A stretch of DNA of 64,000 bases. Source: Amycolatopsis taiwanensis DSM 45107 (GTDB lineage Bacteria > Actinomycetota > Actinomycetes > Mycobacteriales > Pseudonocardiaceae). Position numbers and translations under genes: made by a program. Under the pieces are notes generated by a model. It searched no databases. It saw only the letters and a program-made list of their open reading frames with translations, and had not been told where the DNA came from. Below, in pieces: positions 9,133 to 17,353 of this stretch. The DNA lies in the NCBI RefSeq assembly GCF_000519205.1, contig NZ_JAFB01000041.1:20186-84185 (forward strand), in the 5' to 3' direction. Every line of letters starts with the position of its first letter. Positions within the stretch are counted from its first letter, which is position 1.

Positions 9133-10578
9133 ATGCGGCTCGTTCGTCTTGGGCAGCAGCCATCTCGGGTGGCCGAGGACATCCGGGCCGCGCTCGCGTC
9201 GCTCGGCCGCGGCGACCACGCGGTCGGCGGGATCGCACTGGTCGGGCCGCGCCCGTTGCCAACCGCCAAACCCGTCGACGCGGTCGTCCTGATGCCGCAC
9301 GGTGTGATCATCGTGCTCGGCGTCGACCTGCCGGACCCCGCGATCAAGCTGGAGGCCCCGCTCGCGGGCCAGTGGAAGGCCGATGGCTGGCCGCTGGTCG
9401 GGCGGGGCAGCGCCGCCCACCCCGCGGCCAGTGCGCTGAGCCAGGCGTCCTCGATCTGCCGGCAGCTGCGCCAGACGGCGCCGAAGTCGCTGCCGATCGG
9501 CACCATCGTCGCGGTCGGGCCGTTCGTCGAAACCGTCGAGCAGCCGGCGGCCGACCTCACCGGCACCACACGCGTGCTGCATCCCACGCCGACGACCATG
9601 CTCGCCGCCACCGTCTCCCTGGCTTCCGGCGACACACCGTGCACCGTGGACGAGGTGCGCGCCCTGCTACGGGTGCTCGCCCCGGAGGTGGCCCAGCTGG
9701 GCACGGAGGTACTGACCGCCGAGGGATTCGCCGACGGGCCGGCCGAGCCCGGCCAGGACCCGCTGTCCGCCGTCACCCTCACGATGCCGGCGGTGCCGGC
9801 GAAACCGCCCGCGCCGGCCGCGCAGCCGCGCGGCCCCGTGACCACGGAGACTCCGCCAGCTCCACCGTCCACTCCATCGTCGGCTCCACCACTCACTCCA
9901 CCGTCGGCTCCAGCACCGGCCACACCATCGGCCGCGCCGCCGCCGAAGCCCATCGAGGTCACCGCACCGGTGCCGAAGATCCGCACTCCCGTCGCGGCAC
10001 CGCGGAACTCGCGCACGGTGCGCTGGCTTCCGATGGCCGCGATCGGGCTGCTTGCGGTGATCATGGTCACGGCCATCGTGCTCGCCACCACGCGCTCCGG
10101 GGACAGCGCGCAGCCTGCGCCGTCGACCGCACCACGCGCCCAGACCGTCCAGGGATTCCAGTTCCTGGAACGCGCGTCCGGCACCCAGCAGAGCTGCGCC
10201 GAGCACGCCTACGGAGATCTGCAGGCGAGCCTGCAACGCGCGGCTTGCACCATGATGCGGCGCGGCAGCTTCGAAACGACCGTCGACGGCAAGCCGGTCG
10301 CGGTGTCCATCGCGGTGGTGTACTTCGGCGACGAAACCGCGGCAACGGCGTTCAAGGCCGTCGCCGACACCCCCGGCGGCGGGGGCGTGACCGACGTCGC
10401 GACGGAAGCCGGGAAATGGAGCCGCACGCCGCAGTTCGCCGGTGCCGCCTATGCCAGCGCCATCACCGGCACGGCGGTGCGCCTGGTGCTCACGTCCTGG
10501 TTCGACAGCGCCTCGTCGGCGAGCGACCCGAACCTCGTCGAGGTCGCTCACCTCGCCTTGAGCGTGCAGGTTTCCTGA
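9133..10578 (+). CDS. Single-pass membrane protein with proline-rich linker, unknown
   Basis: A 481-aa protein starting ATG 9133 after GGGGAGGTGTGGA. The N-terminal domain (about 1-215) has a fold reminiscent of nuclease-related NERD proteins (PVDAVVLMPHGVIIVLGVD) but I see no convincing nuclease motif. Residues about 220-285 form a Pro/Ala/Thr/Ser linker, about 300-320 is a membrane helix, and the C-terminal 140 residues form an extracytoplasmic domain with two Cys. It may sense or bind something at the cell surface. Function unassigned. Confidence 0.75.
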   Translation: MRLVRLGQQPSRVAEDIRAALASLGRGDHAVGGIALVGPRPLPTAKPVDAVVLMPHGVIIVLGVDLPDPAIKLEAPLAGQWKADGWPLVGRGSAAHPAASALSQASSICRQLRQTAPKSLPIGTIVAVGPFVETVEQPAADLTGTTRVLHPTPTTMLAATVSLASGDTPCTVDEVRALLRVLAPEVAQLGTEVLTAEGFADGPAEPGQDPLSAVTLTMPAVPAKPPAPAAQPRGPVTTETPPAPPSTPSSAPPLTPPSAPAPATPSAAPPPKPIEVTAPVPKIRTPVAAPRNSRTVRWLPMAAIGLLAVIMVTAIVLATTRSGDSAQPAPSTAPRAQTVQGFQFLERASGTQQSCAEHAYGDLQASLQRAACTMMRRGSFETTVDGKPVAVSIAVVYFGDETAATAFKAVADTPGGGGVTDVATEAGKWSRTPQFAGAAYASAITGTAVRLVLTSWFDSASSASDPNLVEVAHLALSVQVS

Positions 10579-10587
10579 GCGGGCTAC

Positions 10588-11982
10588 CTAAAGCCCGTAG
10601 GTCTCCAGCAGTCGCAGCCACACCTCGCTGATCGTCGGGAAGGACGGCACCGCGTGCCATAGCCGATCCAGCGGGACTTCCCCGACGATCGCGATGGTCG
10701 CCGAGTGCAGCAGCTCCGCGACATCCTGCCCGACGAAGGTGACGCCGACGAGGACTTCGCGTTCGGTGTCCACCACGATGCGCGCTTTGCCCGCATAACC
10801 GTCGGCGTGCAGGCTCGCACCCGCGACGTCGATGTCGATGTCCACCACACGATGGGGCGCACCGTCGACCGGACCGGCGAGTCCGACCGAGGCCACTTCG
10901 GGATCGGTGAACACGACCTGGGGCACCGCATGGTGGTCCGCCGTGCTCGTGTATCGGCTCCACGGGGTCCCCTCGACCGGGCGTCCCGCCGCGCGCGCCG
11001 CGATCACGTCGCCGACCACGCGCGCGGCGTACTTGCCCTGGTGGGTCAGCAACGCCCGCCCGGTGACGTCACCCGCCGCATACAGCCACCCTCCATCCAC
11101 TTCGGACACTCGTCCGGAGTCGTCCACGGCGAGCGGCCGTCCGGCGGGCAGCCCGACGGACTCCAGGCCGAGGTCGTCGGTGGCCGGCCGGCGCCCGGTC
11201 GCGACCAGTACCCGGTCGGCGGTCAGCACCTCGCCGCCGCGCAGTTCGAGTCGCGCGCTTCCGTCCACATCGGAGACCCTCGTCAGGCCCGAGTTCAGGT
11301 GCATCTCGACGCCGTCCGCACGTAATCCCTCGGCCACCGCGTCGCCGGCGAAATCCGGATATCGGGGAAGCGGCCGGGGGCCGGTCACGATCAAATCGAC
11401 CCGCGCGCCGAGCCGCACCCATGCCTGGGCCATTTCGGCCCCCACCACACCGCCACCGACAACCGCGAGCCGCTTGGGGACTTCACCGGACGCGGTGGCG
11501 TCCCGTGAAGTCCAGGTCGGTGCCTCGGCGAGACCGGGAATATCGGGTGTGCGCGGCACACTTCCGGTGCACACGACGACCGCATGCCGGGCGCGCAGCA
11601 CCCGCTCGCCGTCCACTGTGATCTCTCGCTCACCGGTGATGCGGGCGTGACCCCGTATTGGTTCGATACCGGCACCACGCGCCCAGTCGACCTGTCCCGA
11701 ATCGTCACCCTTGCCGGTGAAGTAGTCGCGGCGCTTGAACACGGCGGTGGGGTCGAGGGAATCCGCGGCCGACACGCCCCGCACCCGCCTCGCCGCAGCG
11801 AGCGCGTTTCCCGGACGCAACAAGGCTTTGCTTGGAATACAGGCCCAAAACGAGCATTCCCCGCCGAATCGTTCGTGTTCGACCAGCGCCGCGGTGAGCC
11901 CGCCCTGCACCGCGCGCGCCGCCGCGTTCTCGCCGACCGGACCGCTGCCGATCACGACCACGTCGAAAGTCTCTTCCGTCAT
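10588..11982 (-). CDS. FAD-dependent pyridine nucleotide-disulfide oxidoreductase
   Basis: A 464-aa flavoprotein of the lipoamide dehydrogenase/mercuric reductase fold. The N-terminal FAD Rossmann motif is GSGPVGENAAA; the redox pair is CSFWAC in GGECSFWACIPSK, so the usual C-x4-C is kept though the sequence between differs from classic lipoamide dehydrogenase. A second Rossmann motif, GGGVVGAEMA, binds NAD(P)H. The C-terminal dimer domain has HAVPSFPTISE instead of HPHPTLSE, so activity on lipoamide is doubtful. Start is ATG 11982; the frame is open further but without coding signs. Confidence 0.85.
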   Translation of the reverse strand: MTEETFDVVVIGSGPVGENAAARAVQGGLTAALVEHERFGGECSFWACIPSKALLRPGNALAAARRVRGVSAADSLDPTAVFKRRDYFTGKGDDSGQVDWARGAGIEPIRGHARITGEREITVDGERVLRARHAVVVCTGSVPRTPDIPGLAEAPTWTSRDATASGEVPKRLAVVGGGVVGAEMAQAWVRLGARVDLIVTGPRPLPRYPDFAGDAVAEGLRADGVEMHLNSGLTRVSDVDGSARLELRGGEVLTADRVLVATGRRPATDDLGLESVGLPAGRPLAVDDSGRVSEVDGGWLYAAGDVTGRALLTHQGKYAARVVGDVIAARAAGRPVEGTPWSRYTSTADHHAVPQVVFTDPEVASVGLAGPVDGAPHRVVDIDIDVAGASLHADGYAGKARIVVDTEREVLVGVTFVGQDVAELLHSATIAIVGEVPLDRLWHAVPSFPTISEVWLRLLETYGL

Positions 11983-12062
11983 ACGGGCCAACGAACACCA
12001 GGCGGGCGCAGGACGCAAGCCGGGGAGGTATTCTGCCCGGAGAACGAGTACGGGAGGTTTCG

Positions 12063-12743
12063 GTGGCCAAGAACACCGCGGTGCAATTACTGGACGACCT
12101 GAACGGCGAACCGGCCCAGGAGACGGTCCGGTTCGGCCTGGACGGTGTCGACTACGACATCGATCTTTCCGACGACAACGCGGAAAATCTGCGCGAGGTG
12201 CTCGCGGCCTACGTCGAGCACGGGCGGCGCACCGGTGGCCGCAAACGCGCGCCCCGCCGCCTCGCGCCACCCAAGCGCGCACGACGGTCGGCGGCGAAAA
12301 CGGCGGGCGCCAAGGCCCCCGCGACCAAGCCGCGGACCACCAGGGCGGCAGCGAAGGCCGCGCCGGCGGCGAAGACCGCCAAGGCCGCTCCCGCGAAATC
12401 AGCCGCGGCGAAGGCGAAGCCGGCGCCGAAGAAGACCGCCCCGGCGAAAGCCACGGCAAAAGCGACAACGAAAACGACGACCGCAAAAGCAACGGCGAAG
12501 AGGACCACGGCGCCGAAAACCACCGCCGCGAAGTCCGCCAAGACCACGAAACCGGCGGCGAAGACGACGAAGTCGGCAGCGCCCAAGACCGCGCCGAAGA
12601 CAGCGGCCAAAACCGCGGCCAAGGCGGCGCCGAAGACGACCGCTAAGAAGCCGGCCGCCAGCAAGAAGACCACTCCGGCGGAAAAGGCGCCCCGTCGCGG
12701 CACCCGCAAGGCACCGCCGGTCGTCTTCTCCGCGGCGGAATAG
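12063..12743 (+). CDS. Lsr2-like N-terminal domain fused to a lysine/alanine-rich H1-type tail
   Basis: Nucleoid-associated protein of 226 aa. Residues 1-63 match the Lsr2 dimerisation domain (ETVRFGLDGVDYDIDLSDDNAENLREVL). The AT-hook-like C-terminal domain of Lsr2, with its RGR motif and helical WARxNG region, is absent; instead residues 64-226 are almost only Lys, Ala, Pro and Thr in AAKTTKPAAKT-type repeats like histone H1 or the mycobacterial HupB tail. GTG start at 12063 after GGGAGG. It probably compacts DNA non-specifically. The repetitive tail is prone to length change. Confidence 0.85.
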   Translation: MAKNTAVQLLDDLNGEPAQETVRFGLDGVDYDIDLSDDNAENLREVLAAYVEHGRRTGGRKRAPRRLAPPKRARRSAAKTAGAKAPATKPRTTRAAAKAAPAAKTAKAAPAKSAAAKAKPAPKKTAPAKATAKATTKTTTAKATAKRTTAPKTTAAKSAKTTKPAAKTTKSAAPKTAPKTAAKTAAKAAPKTTAKKPAASKKTTPAEKAPRRGTRKAPPVVFSAAE

Positions 12744-12757
12744 GGTTCAGCACGGGC

Positions 12758-12793
12758 AGGCCCGGCACGCGGCCGGCGTCGCGAGACGGGCCT
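12758..12793. terminator. Hairpin between convergent genes
   Basis: AGGCCCG (12758-12764) pairs with CGGGCCT (12787-12793); the loop itself contains CGCGGCCGGCGTCGCG-type secondary structure. Without a T tract, this is a plausible bidirectional terminator between the Lsr2-like gene and pntB. Confidence 0.4.
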
Positions 12794-12812
12794 CCCCGCA
12801 CCGGAGAACGAT

Positions 12813-14192
12813 CTAAAGGGCCTTGAGCTGCTCGACGATATCGGCCACGGAAGACTTCGCATCACCGAAGAGCATGCTGGTCTTCGGGTCGTAGAACAGC
12901 TCGTTGTCGATCCCGGCGAAGCCGGAACTCATGGATCTCTTCAGCACGATGACCGACCGGCTCGCGTTCACCTTCAGAATCGGCATGCCGTAAATGGGTG
13001 ACGACGGGTCGGTCTCCGCGGCCGGGTTGGTCACGTCGTTCGCACCGATCACCAGCGAAACGTCGGTGTGCGCGAACTCGGAATTGATTTCGTCCATCTC
13101 CTTCAACTGCTCGTACGGGACATCCGCCTCGGCCAGCAGCACGTTCATGTGGCCGGGCATCCGGCCGGCCACCGGGTGGATGGCGTAAGCCACCGACACG
13201 CCCCGTTTCTTCAGCAGGTCGGCCATTTCGCGCACCGTGTGCTGCGCCTGCGCCACCGCCATGCCGTATCCGGGCACCACAATGACCTGGCCCGCGTAGG
13301 CCAGTTGAATCGCCGTGTCGGCGGCGCTCGTGCTACGCACCGGTCGTGTCTCGGGCACGCGGGCAACCGCCGCGCCCCCACCGAAACCGCCGGCCACGAT
13401 CGCCGGAATCGAGCGGTTCATCGCCTTGGCCATCAAATTCGTCAGGATGGAACCGGAGGCGCCGACGATCATCCCGGCCACGATCAGCGCGGTGTTCTGC
13501 AGGGCGATCCCCATCGCCGCGGCGGAAAGCCCGGTGCACGCGTTCAACAGCGAAATGACCACCGGCATGTCGGCGCCACCGATCGGCAACACCACCATCA
13601 CCCCGAGCACCGCGGCCGCGAGCAACAGCACGATCATGAACACTTCCGCGCCATTGCCGGCGAGGATGAAACCGGCGGCCCCCAGCGCCACCACGAGCAG
13701 AACGATGTTCAACAACTGCTGTGCCGCCCCCAGCGTGATCGGCCGCCCGGGCAGTATTTCCTGGAGCTTGCCGAAGGCGATCAGCGAGCCCCAGAAAGAA
13801 ATCGAACCGATCAACGCGGCGAACAGCGAGGCGACCGCGACATATTCCGGCTTGCCGGCATATCCGGCACTCGTCCGGAACTCCACCCACGCGATGAGCG
13901 CGACCGCGCCGCCGCCCACCCCGTTGAACAACGCGACCATCTGCGGCATCGCGGTCATCTTCACCCGGCGCGCCGCCGGCACTCCGATCAGCGCGCCCAG
14001 CACGATGCCCAGCGCGATCAGCGCCCAGTTGCTCATGCCGGGCGTGAGCAGAGTGGCCACCACGGCGATGACCATTCCGGTCGCGGCGATCCAGTTTCCG
14101 CGGACCGCAGTGCGCGGGCCGGTGAGCCCCATCAGTCCGTAGATGAAGAAGGCGAAGGCAACGATATAGAGCGCGTCGATCAGGGTCGTCAT
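12813..14192 (-). CDS. pntB: NAD(P) transhydrogenase subunit beta PntB
   Basis: Membrane subunit of the proton-translocating transhydrogenase that makes NADPH from NADH using the proton gradient. At 459 aa it has about nine membrane segments (1-265) and a C-terminal NADP(H)-binding domain III with VVPGYGMAVAQAQ, GRMPGHMNVLLAEA and VIGANDVTNPA, all diagnostic. Start ATG 14192, 40 bp after pntA2. It is the last gene of a three-gene operon. Confidence 0.93.
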   Translation of the reverse strand: MTTLIDALYIVAFAFFIYGLMGLTGPRTAVRGNWIAATGMVIAVVATLLTPGMSNWALIALGIVLGALIGVPAARRVKMTAMPQMVALFNGVGGGAVALIAWVEFRTSAGYAGKPEYVAVASLFAALIGSISFWGSLIAFGKLQEILPGRPITLGAAQQLLNIVLLVVALGAAGFILAGNGAEVFMIVLLLAAAVLGVMVVLPIGGADMPVVISLLNACTGLSAAAMGIALQNTALIVAGMIVGASGSILTNLMAKAMNRSIPAIVAGGFGGGAAVARVPETRPVRSTSAADTAIQLAYAGQVIVVPGYGMAVAQAQHTVREMADLLKKRGVSVAYAIHPVAGRMPGHMNVLLAEADVPYEQLKEMDEINSEFAHTDVSLVIGANDVTNPAAETDPSSPIYGMPILKVNASRSVIVLKRSMSSGFAGIDNELFYDPKTSMLFGDAKSSVADIVEQLKAL

Positions 14193-14232
14193 GCTTCCCC
14201 CGCAAATTCACGCGCGACCGCGACAACCGGTG

Positions 14233-14523
14233 TCATCGGTTTTCCTTCGACTTCCCTTTGAACATCCCGAGCATCCGGTCGGTCACCAGGAAACCGCCGA
14301 CGATGTTGATCGTGCCGAAGGCGATCGCGATCACCAGGAGCACCTTGTTCAGCAAGCCGTGAGCTCCCAGGCCGAGCACGACGAGTCCACCGAGCAGCAC
14401 GATCCCGTGAATCGCGTTGGTGCCGGACATCAGTGGCGTGTGGAGCGTGTTCGGCACCTTGGAAATCACCGCGAAACCCACGAATCCGGCGAGCACCAGG
14501 ACCGCCAGACTGGTCACCAGCAT
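14233..14523 (-). CDS. pntA2: NAD(P) transhydrogenase subunit alpha part 2 (membrane)
   Basis: A 96-aa membrane protein with three or four helices, MLVTSLAVLVLAGFVGF onward, containing TPLMSGTNAIHGIV, the conserved proton-channel segment of PntA domain II. Start ATG 14523 shares one base with the pntA1 stop codon (TGATG) and is preceded by GGAGAAGGAGGGAGGG, so the two are translationally coupled. An upstream in-frame ATG at 14601 lies inside pntA1 and is rejected. Confidence 0.9.
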   Translation of the reverse strand: MLVTSLAVLVLAGFVGFAVISKVPNTLHTPLMSGTNAIHGIVLLGGLVVLGLGAHGLLNKVLLVIAIAFGTINIVGGFLVTDRMLGMFKGKSKENR

Positions 14524-15671
14524 CAGGCCCCTCCCTCCTTCTCCCCCCTGTTCTCCGCCTCTTTTTTCGCCTTTTTCGCCGCCCCGCCCACGGCCACGCA
14601 AGCACCGGAGACGATCTCGTCGGAGAAGTCGAGCGCAAGCCGGCCTTCGTCGTCCAGCAACAGTTCGATCAGCTCCGTGAGGTTGCGCGCGTAGAGCTCG
14701 CTCGCGTGGGCGGGCATGTCGGCCGGCAGGTTCAGCGGCGCGAAGATCGTCACGTCGTGCGCGACCACGTCCCGGCCTGGCTCGCTGAGCTCGCAGTTGC
14801 CGCCGGTCTCTCCCGCCAGGTCGATCACCACAGCGCCGGCCGGCATCCCGCGCACCGCCTCGGCCGTCACCAGGGTGGGCGCCCGGCGGCCGGGGACCAG
14901 CGCGGTGGTGATCACCACGTCGAACCGCGTGATCGCCTCGGTCAGCCGGCGCTGCTGCTCGGCTCGCTCGTCACCGGTGAGCTCGCGGGCGTAGCCACCC
15001 TCGCCCACCGCCTCGATGCCCAGATCCAGCCAGGTCGCGCCGACCGAGCGGACCTGTTCGGCCACCTCGGGGCGGACGTCGTAGCCGGTCGTCTGCGCGC
15101 CGAGCCGCTTGGCCGTGGCCAGGGCCTGCAGGCCGGACACGCCCACGCCGAGCACCAGCACCTTCGCCGGTGGCATCGTGCCCGCGGCCGTGGTGAGCAT
15201 CGGGAAGAACCGGGGCAGGCGCTCCGCCGCGGCCAGCACCGCGCGGTAGCCGGCAACGCTGCTCTGTGACGAAAGCGCGTCCATCGCCTGCGCGCGGCTG
15301 ATCCGCGGAATCGACTCCATCGCGAACCCGGTGACGCCCGCCTTCTCCAGTTCGGCGATCTTGTCCACATCGGACAACGGCCGGAGGAAGCCGATGAGCA
15401 CGGCGCCGGAGGGCAGCCGCGAGATCTCGGCACTCGTCGGCGGTGCCACCTTGACCACGATGTCCGCGCTCCACGCGTCACCGATGCGCGCCCCGGCCTG
15501 TTCGAACGCGACGTCGTCCAGCATCGCGCCGCTGCCGGCGCCGGACTCGACCACGACCCGCAACCCCCGCTTGGCCAGGCGTTCGACCAGCTTGGGCACC
15601 AGTGCGACACGGCGCTCGCCCGGCTCGGACTCCCGCACGACGCCGACGCTCAACGGCTCGCTGTCCGTCAC
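14523..15671 (-). CDS. pntA1: NAD(P) transhydrogenase subunit alpha part 1 (NAD-binding)
   Basis: Soluble NAD(H)-binding domain I of transhydrogenase, 382 aa, related to alanine dehydrogenase. It begins VGVVRESEPGERRVALVP; RISRAQAMDALSSQSSVAGYRAV and the Rossmann motif VLGVGVSGLQALA place it in PntA. The C-terminal 20 residues are charged (KKAKKEAENRGEKEGGA) and are encoded by the stretch that also provides the ribosome site of pntA2. First gene of pntA1-A2-B; its promoter should lie in the 22-bp repeat region upstream. Confidence 0.93.
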   Translation of the reverse strand: MTDSEPLSVGVVRESEPGERRVALVPKLVERLAKRGLRVVVESGAGSGAMLDDVAFEQAGARIGDAWSADIVVKVAPPTSAEISRLPSGAVLIGFLRPLSDVDKIAELEKAGVTGFAMESIPRISRAQAMDALSSQSSVAGYRAVLAAAERLPRFFPMLTTAAGTMPPAKVLVLGVGVSGLQALATAKRLGAQTTGYDVRPEVAEQVRSVGATWLDLGIEAVGEGGYARELTGDERAEQQRRLTEAITRFDVVITTALVPGRRAPTLVTAEAVRGMPAGAVVIDLAGETGGNCELSEPGRDVVAHDVTIFAPLNLPADMPAHASELYARNLTELIELLLDDEGRLALDFSDEIVSGACVAVGGAAKKAKKEAENRGEKEGGA

Positions 15672-15745
15672 GGCACTACCTCCGCCAGAGAACCTGCGTG
15701 GTTTCCAGAAAAGGTTCTGCCGGGGACGTAGTCAAGTCGCGGCCT

Positions 15746-15996
15746 GCGAGTCCCACCTCCCCGTCGGGTGTGTCCCACGTTCCGGTCTACCGGAAGATGG
15801 AACCCGCGGTACGGGAACGTGGGACACGCACGACGGGTACGTGGGACACGCACGACGGGAGTGGGGGACACGCACGACGGGAGTGGGGGACACGCACGAC
15901 GGGAGTGGGGGACACGCACGACGGGAGTGGGGGACTCGCACGACGGGAAGGTGGGACACGCGCGACGGGAGTGGGGGACTCGCGCCAGACTGGACG
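15746..15996. repeat. 22-bp tandem repeat array with an inverted copy
   Basis: From 15821 there are eight head-to-tail 22-bp units beginning at 15821, 15843, 15865, 15887, 15909, 15931, 15953 and 15975. Units 15843-15930 are identical (GGGACACGCACGACGGGAGT plus GG); outer ones diverge. At about 15746-15782 the reverse complement of one and a half units occurs, so a large stem-loop is possible. The array fills the divergent gap between pntA1 and the YjbQ gene and ends in the sequence that provides the latter's ribosome site. Confidence 0.9.
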
Positions 15997-16014
15997 GGAG
16001 AAGGGACTGTAGCC

Positions 16015-16425
16015 ATGTACTCCACCGAGATCGAGGTGCGCACCGGGAGCAAGCCCACGGTGCACGACCTGACCAAACAAGCCGAGTCGTTCCTCACCGA
16101 GGCCGGCGCGAACGACGGGCTGCTGCACGTGTGGGTGCCGCACGCCACCGCCGGCCTGGCGATTCTGGAGACCGGGTCGGGCAGTGACGACGACCTGCTC
16201 GCCGCGCTCGACGACCTGCTGCCGCCGGACGGCCGCTGGCGGCACCGGCACGGCAGCCCGGGTCACGGCCGCGACCACCTGCTACCCGCCCTGCTGCCGC
16301 CCTACGCGAGCGTGCCGATACTGGGCGGGATGCCGGTCCTGGGCACCTGGCAGTCGATCTGCCTCGTGGACACCAACGTGGACAACCCCGTCCGCCGAGT
16401 CCGCCTGAGCTTCCTCCCGGGCTGA
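16015..16425 (+). CDS. YjbQ/UPF0047 family protein
   Basis: A 136-aa protein of the secondary thiamine-phosphate synthase enzyme (YjbQ, UPF0047) fold. The family core is present: HVWVPHATAGLAILETGSGSDDDLL, then a His-rich RHRHGSPGHGRDHLLPALL segment that can bind a metal, and GTWQSICLVDTN at the C-terminal strand. ATG 16015 is preceded by GGGAGAAGGGAC. Its 3' end is duplicated just downstream. Biological role in actinobacteria is uncertain; the thiamine activity is a weak side activity in known members. Confidence 0.85.
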   Translation: MYSTEIEVRTGSKPTVHDLTKQAESFLTEAGANDGLLHVWVPHATAGLAILETGSGSDDDLLAALDDLLPPDGRWRHRHGSPGHGRDHLLPALLPPYASVPILGGMPVLGTWQSICLVDTNVDNPVRRVRLSFLPG

Positions 16426-16489
16426 CCCCGTCGACACCAACGTGGACAACCCTGTCCGCCGGGTCCGGCTGAGTTTCGTCGCGGGCTGA
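16369..16489 (+). repeat. 64-bp tandem duplication of the YjbQ gene 3' end
   Basis: Bases 16369-16425 (GACACCAACGTGGACAACCC and following to the stop) recur at 16433-16489 with about eight substitutions. The offset of 64 bp breaks frame, so the second copy (DTNVDNPVRRVRLSF then a stop) is a dead relic. The substitutions are mostly synonymous-looking, which suggests either gene conversion or that the copy came from a related gene end. Confidence 0.85.
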
Positions 16490-16535
16490 CCTCCCGGCCA
16501 CGACCGCACGACAGCGGGTTGTCATGGGACCGATG

Positions 16536-16549
16536 TCAACGTTCGTTGA
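16536..16549. promoter_or_regulatory. Palindrome upstream of the HAD gene, possible operator
   Basis: TCAACG-tt-CGTTGA lies 24-38 bp upstream of the GTG start at 16574. Its position near the expected -10 region suggests a repressor site, but no partner regulator is adjacent. Confidence 0.35.
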
Positions 16550-16573
16550 ATATTGGCCCGGTACTGTCGTGAC

Positions 16574-17257
16574 GTGACCAATCGACTGGTGCTGTGGGAT
16601 ATCGACCAGACACTCCTCGACCTGCGCGGCAGTGGGCGGGCGTGGTACGCGCAGGCCTTCACCGAGGTTCTCGGCGTCACCATGTCGGAAATGCCGAGGT
16701 TCTTCGGGCGCACCGAGCGGGCGATCACCTCGGAAATGCTTGTTTCGCACGGAATCGAGCCCGACGAGGAGACGATCCGCAAGTTCTGGGCAGCGCTGGT
16801 GAGCTGTTCCGAGCAGGCGTTGCCGACCTTGACCGAAATGGGCATCGCCCTGCCCGGCGCGGCCGACGCCCTCTCTGCCGTGGCCGCCTGCGACGGCGTC
16901 GTCCAGTCGCTGGTCACCGGCAACCTCCGGGAGATCGCCTGGCACAAGCTGTCCGCGTTCGACCTGCACGAGCACGTCGACTTCGACCTTGGCGGCTACG
17001 GCGACCTGTCGGCTCACCGTCCCGATCTGGTCAGCTGCGCGGTGGAACTGGCCGAGGCCCGGCACGGCAGTCCGGAAGCGGTGATCGTCATCGGCGATAC
17101 GCCGCACGACGTGACGGCGGCCCTGGCGCACGACGCGGTGGCGGTCGGCGTAGCTACGGGCAGTTTCAACGCCGAGGCGCTACGCGAAGCGGGCGCACAT
17201 CTTGTGCTGCCCGACCTGTCCGACACGGCCACAGTGGTCACGGCCGTGCTCGGCTGA
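16574..17257 (+). CDS. HAD-superfamily phosphatase
   Basis: A 227-aa haloacid-dehalogenase-fold hydrolase similar to phosphoglycolate phosphatases. Motif I is DIDQTL (nucleophile and acid Asp), motif II LVTGN, and motif IV VIGDTPHD, with a small helical cap between I and II (about 15-85). Start GTG 16574 puts motif I at residues 9-14; upstream in-frame starts lie in the putative operator. Substrate unknown; a small phosphoester is likely. Confidence 0.85.
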   Translation: MTNRLVLWDIDQTLLDLRGSGRAWYAQAFTEVLGVTMSEMPRFFGRTERAITSEMLVSHGIEPDEETIRKFWAALVSCSEQALPTLTEMGIALPGAADALSAVAACDGVVQSLVTGNLREIAWHKLSAFDLHEHVDFDLGGYGDLSAHRPDLVSCAVELAEARHGSPEAVIVIGDTPHDVTAALAHDAVAVGVATGSFNAEALREAGAHLVLPDLSDTATVVTAVLG

Positions 17258-17271
17258 GTTCTCGCTCCGTT

Positions 17272-17295
17272 CCCAAGCGGCGTCAGCCGCTTGGG
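17272..17295. terminator. Hairpin between convergent HAD gene and proS
   Basis: CCCAAGCGG (17272-17280) pairs with CCGCTTGGG (17287-17295) around a 6-nt loop. A second stem follows (GGTGCGG 17294-17300 with CCGCACC near 17325). No T tract. Probable bidirectional terminator. Confidence 0.5.
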
Positions 17296-17353
17296 GTGCG
17301 GTAAGCAGCTTGCATCGCTACCCGCACCGCCAAGCAAGCGGCGAAAACAGTCC

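Noticed and set aside
10588..12492. Long N-terminal extension of the disulfide oxidoreductase
   Set aside because: The FAD motif begins right after ATG 11982; the extra frame overlaps the Lsr2-like gene on the other strand and is low-complexity shadow.
15821..15996. CRISPR array
   Set aside because: The units are contiguous 22-bp copies without spacers, and no cas gene is present.
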